Assembly: GCA_024695475.1 (NCBI GenBank)
Contig: JAILIC010000085.1
Location: 1 to 48,119 of the forward strand
From: Treponema sp.
Lineage (GTDB): Bacteria > Spirochaetota > Spirochaetia > Treponematales > Treponemataceae
Direction: 5' to 3'
DNA length: 48,119 nt
Both the position numbers and the translations under genes were made by a program. Under the pieces are notes generated by a model that was given only the letters and a program-made list of their open reading frames with translations, made no database searches and was not told the DNA's origin. Below are positions 45,390-48,119 of the stretch, in pieces; the stretch's first letter is position 1; each line of letters starts with the position of its first letter.

Positions 45390-46025
45390 ATGGCAAGATA
45401 TACAGGTCCTATCTGCAGAATGTGCAGAACAGAACAGACTAAGTTATTCCTTAAAGGTGCTCGCTGTCAGAGTGATAAGTGCCCAATTAACAAAAAGCGT
45501 GGTGCACCAGGAAAGGATCCTAAAGTAAGAGCTGGTAAGCGTAGTGAATATGGTACACAGCTTCGTGAAAAGCAGAAGATCAAACGTATGTATGGTATGT
45601 TGGAAAAACAGTTCCGTCTTACTTTTGAACGTGCTCAGCGTATGAATGGTGTAACTGGTGAAAACCTTATCAAGTTGCTTGAATCACGTTTGGATAATGT
45701 TGTCTTCAGAATGCATTTTGCAATTAATCGCAATCAGGCAAGACAGCTTGTTATTCATGGTCATGTTCTTGTAAATGGTAAGGCTGTAAACATTCCTAGC
45801 TATAATGTTAAGCCAGGTGATGTTATTGAAGTAAAAGAAAAGAGCAAAAAACTTGCTGTAATTCAGGATGGTTTGAAGGAACTTTCAAAGGCTTCTGGAA
45901 ATCCTTGGGTTTCAGTCGATGTTGATGCTGTAAAAGGAACCTTCACAGCTTATCCACGCCGTGATGAAGTAACTGATTTGGTTGATATTAAAGAACAGCT
46001 CGTGGTTGAGCTCTATTCTAAATAA
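45390..46025 (+). CDS. rpsD: 30S ribosomal protein S4, zinc form
   Basis: 211 residues. N-terminal zinc cluster Cys9, Cys12, Cys26, Cys31; S4 RNA-binding domain with L-E-S-R-L-D-N-V-V-F-R (about 94-104) and H-G-H-V-L-V-N-G-K (about 122-130). Primary assembly protein and, in some bacteria, regulator of the alpha operon. Confidence 0.98.
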   Translation: MARYTGPICRMCRTEQTKLFLKGARCQSDKCPINKKRGAPGKDPKVRAGKRSEYGTQLREKQKIKRMYGMLEKQFRLTFERAQRMNGVTGENLIKLLESRLDNVVFRMHFAINRNQARQLVIHGHVLVNGKAVNIPSYNVKPGDVIEVKEKSKKLAVIQDGLKELSKASGNPWVSVDVDAVKGTFTAYPRRDEVTDLVDIKEQLVVELYSK

Positions 46026-46034
46026 GGAGTTCAG

Positions 46035-47090
46035 ATGGCTCGCAAAAATCTGCTTAAGGGTTTTAAAAAACCAAAAGGCATTACATTTGAGCATCTTGAA
46101 ACTAACCCGAATTACGGAAAATTTACTGCATATCCGTTTGAACCGGGATTTGGTACTACTGTGGGTAATACCCTTCGTCGTGTACTTTTGTCTTCGATTC
46201 CGGGATATGCAATTTCTTCTGTTCGGATTACTTCATATGATGCAGATGGTGTTCCTCATGTTATTTCAAGTGAATTTGAAACTATTCCAAATGTAGAAGA
46301 GGATACTCTTGAAATACTGAATAGCTTAAAACAGATGCGTTTGCGGCTTCCTGGAGACACCGAAGAAGATACGATCCTTTATGAGTTTAAAGGTCCTGGA
46401 ACAATTACAAGTGATAGTTTCGAAAAGGAAGGTTCACTTGAGGTAATGTCAAAAGGGCAGCACATTTTCAAAATGATGGAAGGTGCACATGTCGATTTTG
46501 AAATCCAGGTTGACTTAGGTAGAGGATATGTACCTGCTGAAGTAAATGAGCATTATATCGAAGTAGTTGGTACTATACCGATGGATGCGATTTTTACACC
46601 TGTACCAAAGGTAAGATATGCAATTGAACCTTGTCGTGTAGGTCAGCGTAATGATTATGACAAGCTTATCCTTGAAATCTGGACTGATGGTTCAATTTCA
46701 CCAGAGGATGCACTTGCTGAAGCTGCAAAAATTGCTAAAGATCATTTTTCAATTTTTGTTAACTTCAATGATGCTGATGTTGGTAGTAATGATGACATGG
46801 ATGAGGGTGACGAACATATTCGTAACTTATTGAATACACCAGTTGAAGAACTTGAGTTGTCTGTTCGTTCATCAAATTGTCTTAAGAATGCAAATATTCG
46901 CACAATCGGTGAATTGACCAAAAAGACAGAAGATGATATTGCGAAAACACGCAATTTTGGTAAGAAGAGCCTGACTGAGATAAAAGAAAAACTCCAGGAA
47001 TGGAATCTGACACTTGGAATGACTGATTACAGTCATTTAAAGAACGCTGTCAACCCAACAAAGAAGAAGGAAGAAACAGATGAATCATAG
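46035..47090 (+). CDS. rpoA: DNA-directed RNA polymerase subunit alpha
   Basis: 351 residues. N-terminal domain with [15 protein letters not shown] (about 36-50); acidic linker; C-terminal domain with [17 protein letters not shown] and [12 protein letters not shown] (about 311-322). Overlaps rplQ by 11 bases. Confidence 0.98.
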   Translation: MARKNLLKGFKKPKGITFEHLETNPNYGKFTAYPFEPGFGTTVGNTLRRVLLSSIPGYAISSVRITSYDADGVPHVISSEFETIPNVEEDTLEILNSLKQMRLRLPGDTEEDTILYEFKGPGTITSDSFEKEGSLEVMSKGQHIFKMMEGAHVDFEIQVDLGRGYVPAEVNEHYIEVVGTIPMDAIFTPVPKVRYAIEPCRVGQRNDYDKLILEIWTDGSISPEDALAEAAKIAKDHFSIFVNFNDADVGSNDDMDEGDEHIRNLLNTPVEELELSVRSSNCLKNANIRTIGELTKKTEDDIAKTRNFGKKSLTEIKEKLQEWNLTLGMTDYSHLKNAVNPTKKKEETDES

Positions 47091-47667
47091 AAATGGTTTT
47101 AATCCGCTTTCACGTACAACAGCTCATCGTCGTGCTATGTCACGTAACATGGTTACTTCACTTTTTAGATTTGAACGTATTACTACAACCAAGTCTAAAG
47201 CTATGGAAGTAAGAAAAGCTGCTGAAAAGCTTATCACTAGAGGTAAGGTAGATACAGTACATAATCGCCGTCAGGCTGCAAAGTTTATTCAGGATGAAAA
47301 GATCTTGAATAAATTGTTTACCGAAATCGGTCCTCGCATGCAGGATCGCAAAGGTGGTTATACTCGTGTTTTAAAGATTGGTTTCCGTCAGGGCGATGCT
47401 GCTGATATGGTAATCCTTGAACTCGTAGATTATAAGCTTGATACTGAAGCTCAAGAAAAGAAAGCTGAAAAGAAGTCTTCTAAAGCTGCAAAACCAGCTG
47501 CTAAAGCAGAAACTGCTGCTGAAGGTTCAAAGACTACTGAAAAGAAAGCTGCTAAAGCTCCTGCAAAAGCTAAAAAAGCTTCTACAACAACAAAGAAAGC
47601 TGCTGGTACTAAAGCAAAAGCTACAAAGGCTGAAAAACCTGCTGCTGATACTGAAAACAAGGAGTAA
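47080..47667 (+). CDS. rplQ: 50S ribosomal protein L17 with long basic C-terminal tail
   Basis: 195 residues, against about 115-130 usual. The L17 core (1-118) includes R-x-x-x-R-N-M-V-T-S-L (about 18-27) and G-G-Y-T-R-V-L-K-I (about 92-100). From about 121 to 195 the sequence is Lys/Ala/Thr-rich low complexity, like histone-H1 tails. The tail is in the same frame with no frameshift. It starts inside the rpoA end. Confidence 0.95.
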   Translation: MNHRNGFNPLSRTTAHRRAMSRNMVTSLFRFERITTTKSKAMEVRKAAEKLITRGKVDTVHNRRQAAKFIQDEKILNKLFTEIGPRMQDRKGGYTRVLKIGFRQGDAADMVILELVDYKLDTEAQEKKAEKKSSKAAKPAAKAETAAEGSKTTEKKAAKAPAKAKKASTTTKKAAGTKAKATKAEKPAADTENKE

Positions 47668-47670
47668 GTT

Positions 47671-47877
47671 ATGTCTAAAGCACATCGCGGTAGTGGCATT
47701 CGCAATCAACCAGCTCACGGACGAGGAACTTGTCCTATTTGTAAAACTGATAACATCAAAGTTCTGTATGAACAGGAAGTTGATGGTCAGAAAGTTAAGA
47801 TTTGTAAATATTGCAAAGCTAACTTGAAAAACAAATCATTGAAGGAAAAGAAAGTTTCTGCACCAGCTGCAGAGTAA
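47671..47877 (+). CDS. Small conserved-looking zinc-ribbon protein
   Basis: 68 residues starting 3 nt after the rplQ stop, with AAGGAG. Two C-x2-C pairs (C-P-I-C near 21-24 and C-K-Y-C near 45-48) and a basic surround suggest a four-Cys zinc ribbon of the type that binds RNA or rRNA. The C-terminus is Lys/Ala-rich, as in L17. It sits in the ribosomal cluster and ahead of the terminator, so a ribosome-associated role is inferred; no family is recognised. Confidence 0.6.
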   Translation: MSKAHRGSGIRNQPAHGRGTCPICKTDNIKVLYEQEVDGQKVKICKYCKANLKNKSLKEKKVSAPAAE

Positions 47878-47910
47878 TTTAGTTACTTTCTAATGTATAT
47901 TTCTTCAGTC

Positions 47911-47945
47911 AGCCGTCCTTCTATGCAAGGACGGCTTTATTATTT
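47911..47945 (+). terminator. Intrinsic terminator of the ribosomal cluster
   Basis: A perfect 10-bp stem (47911-47920 with 47927-47936) followed by a T-rich tract. It closes the rpmJ-to-zinc-ribbon unit. Confidence 0.85.
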
Positions 47946-47977
47946 TAAATAAATATTTTAAAAGTGATTAAAAAATA

Positions 47978-48006
47978 TTTACAAAACTTAAGAAATTAAT
48001 TATTAT
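47978..48006 (+). promoter_or_regulatory. Promoter of the terminal lipoprotein gene
   Basis: TTTACA (47978-47983), 17-nt spacer, TATTAT (48001-48006). It lies in an AT-rich stretch 25 nt before the start codon. Confidence 0.6.
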
Positions 48007-48031
48007 TGAAGAAATAACACTGGAGGTGGTT

Positions 48032-48119
48032 ATGAAAGTTTCGAATTTTACAGTATTATGTTTGTCTTTTATGGCAGTTCTGAGCCTCTCGTCTTGCTCA
48101 AAAAAGGAAAGTGATTCGA
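48032..48119 (+). CDS. Putative lipoprotein, 3' truncated by window edge
   Basis: 29 codons visible. A GGAGGTGG ribosome-binding site precedes the ATG. A hydrophobic N-terminal segment ends in L-S-S-C, with the lipidated Cys expected at residue 22, followed by a Ser/Lys/Glu/Asp linker. The function cannot be told from this piece. Confidence 0.7.
   Translation, partial: MKVSNFTVLCLSFMAVLSLSSCSKKESDS

Noticed and set aside
1..48119. CRISPR array, prophage or integrated element
   Set aside because: No regularly spaced direct repeats, no integrase or phage structural genes, and no attachment-site repeat at either tRNA. The only mobile-type gene is the partial Rpn at the left edge.

Overview
The window is a chromosomal segment of a low-to-moderate GC spirochaete, most likely a host-associated or gut-type Treponema. 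Pointers are the Asn in the RpoB rifampicin pocket (Asn502, E. coli position 531), which is typical of spirochaetes; a trypanosome-like phosphofructokinase sequence type; many short lipoproteins with L-x-S-C lipoboxes; and an unbroken rpmG-secE-nusG-L11-L12-rpoBC-S12-S7 / tuf-S10-spc-alpha ribosomal block. The species cannot be named from the sequence alone.

Layout. 1-713: 3' part of an Rpn/PD-(D/E)XK transposase-nuclease gene. 864-2973: outer-membrane barrel protein and lipoprotein, both minus strand. 3128-4516: phosphofructokinase, divergent from the lipoprotein with two clear promoters. 4562-9682: minus-strand cluster of a GH63/MGH1-like glycosidase, exopolyphosphatase (Ppx/GppA) and polyphosphate kinase (Ppk1). 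9770-12133: a plus-strand 787-residue protein whose first ~450 residues align by eye with GatB and whose C-terminal half is an L-asparaginase domain; key residues are replaced in both halves. 12137-13942: unknown membrane-anchored protein. 13978-16544: TPR protein plus TraB/PrgY membrane protein, translationally coupled. 16509-19327: RadA, a NusG-domain-II membrane protein and serine acetyltransferase on the minus strand, with a candidate plus-strand small RNA between the last two.

19400-47877 is almost entirely translation and transcription machinery on the plus strand: tRNA-Thr, L33, tRNA-Trp, SecE, NusG, L11, L1, L10, L7/L12, RpoB, RpoC, S12, S7; then a 586-nt gap where many bacteria carry fusA; then EF-Tu, the full S10 and spc clusters, SecY, L36, S13, S11, S4, RpoA, L17 and a small zinc-ribbon protein, closed by a terminator. 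No EF-G gene, adk, map or infA is present here. Several intergenic spaces (nusG-rplK, rplJ-rplL, rplL-rpoB, rpsJ-rplC, secY-rpmJ) hold stacked hairpins that look like processing or autoregulatory leaders. The window ends in the first 29 codons of another lipoprotein.

The most unusual item is the GatB-asparaginase fusion. It joins in one chain the two activities that archaea split between GatE and GatD, yet it has lost the asparaginase Thr nucleophile and several GatB active-site residues. The next is the candidate small RNA at 18366-18459, which has a near-consensus promoter and a strong terminator on the strand opposite to both neighbours.
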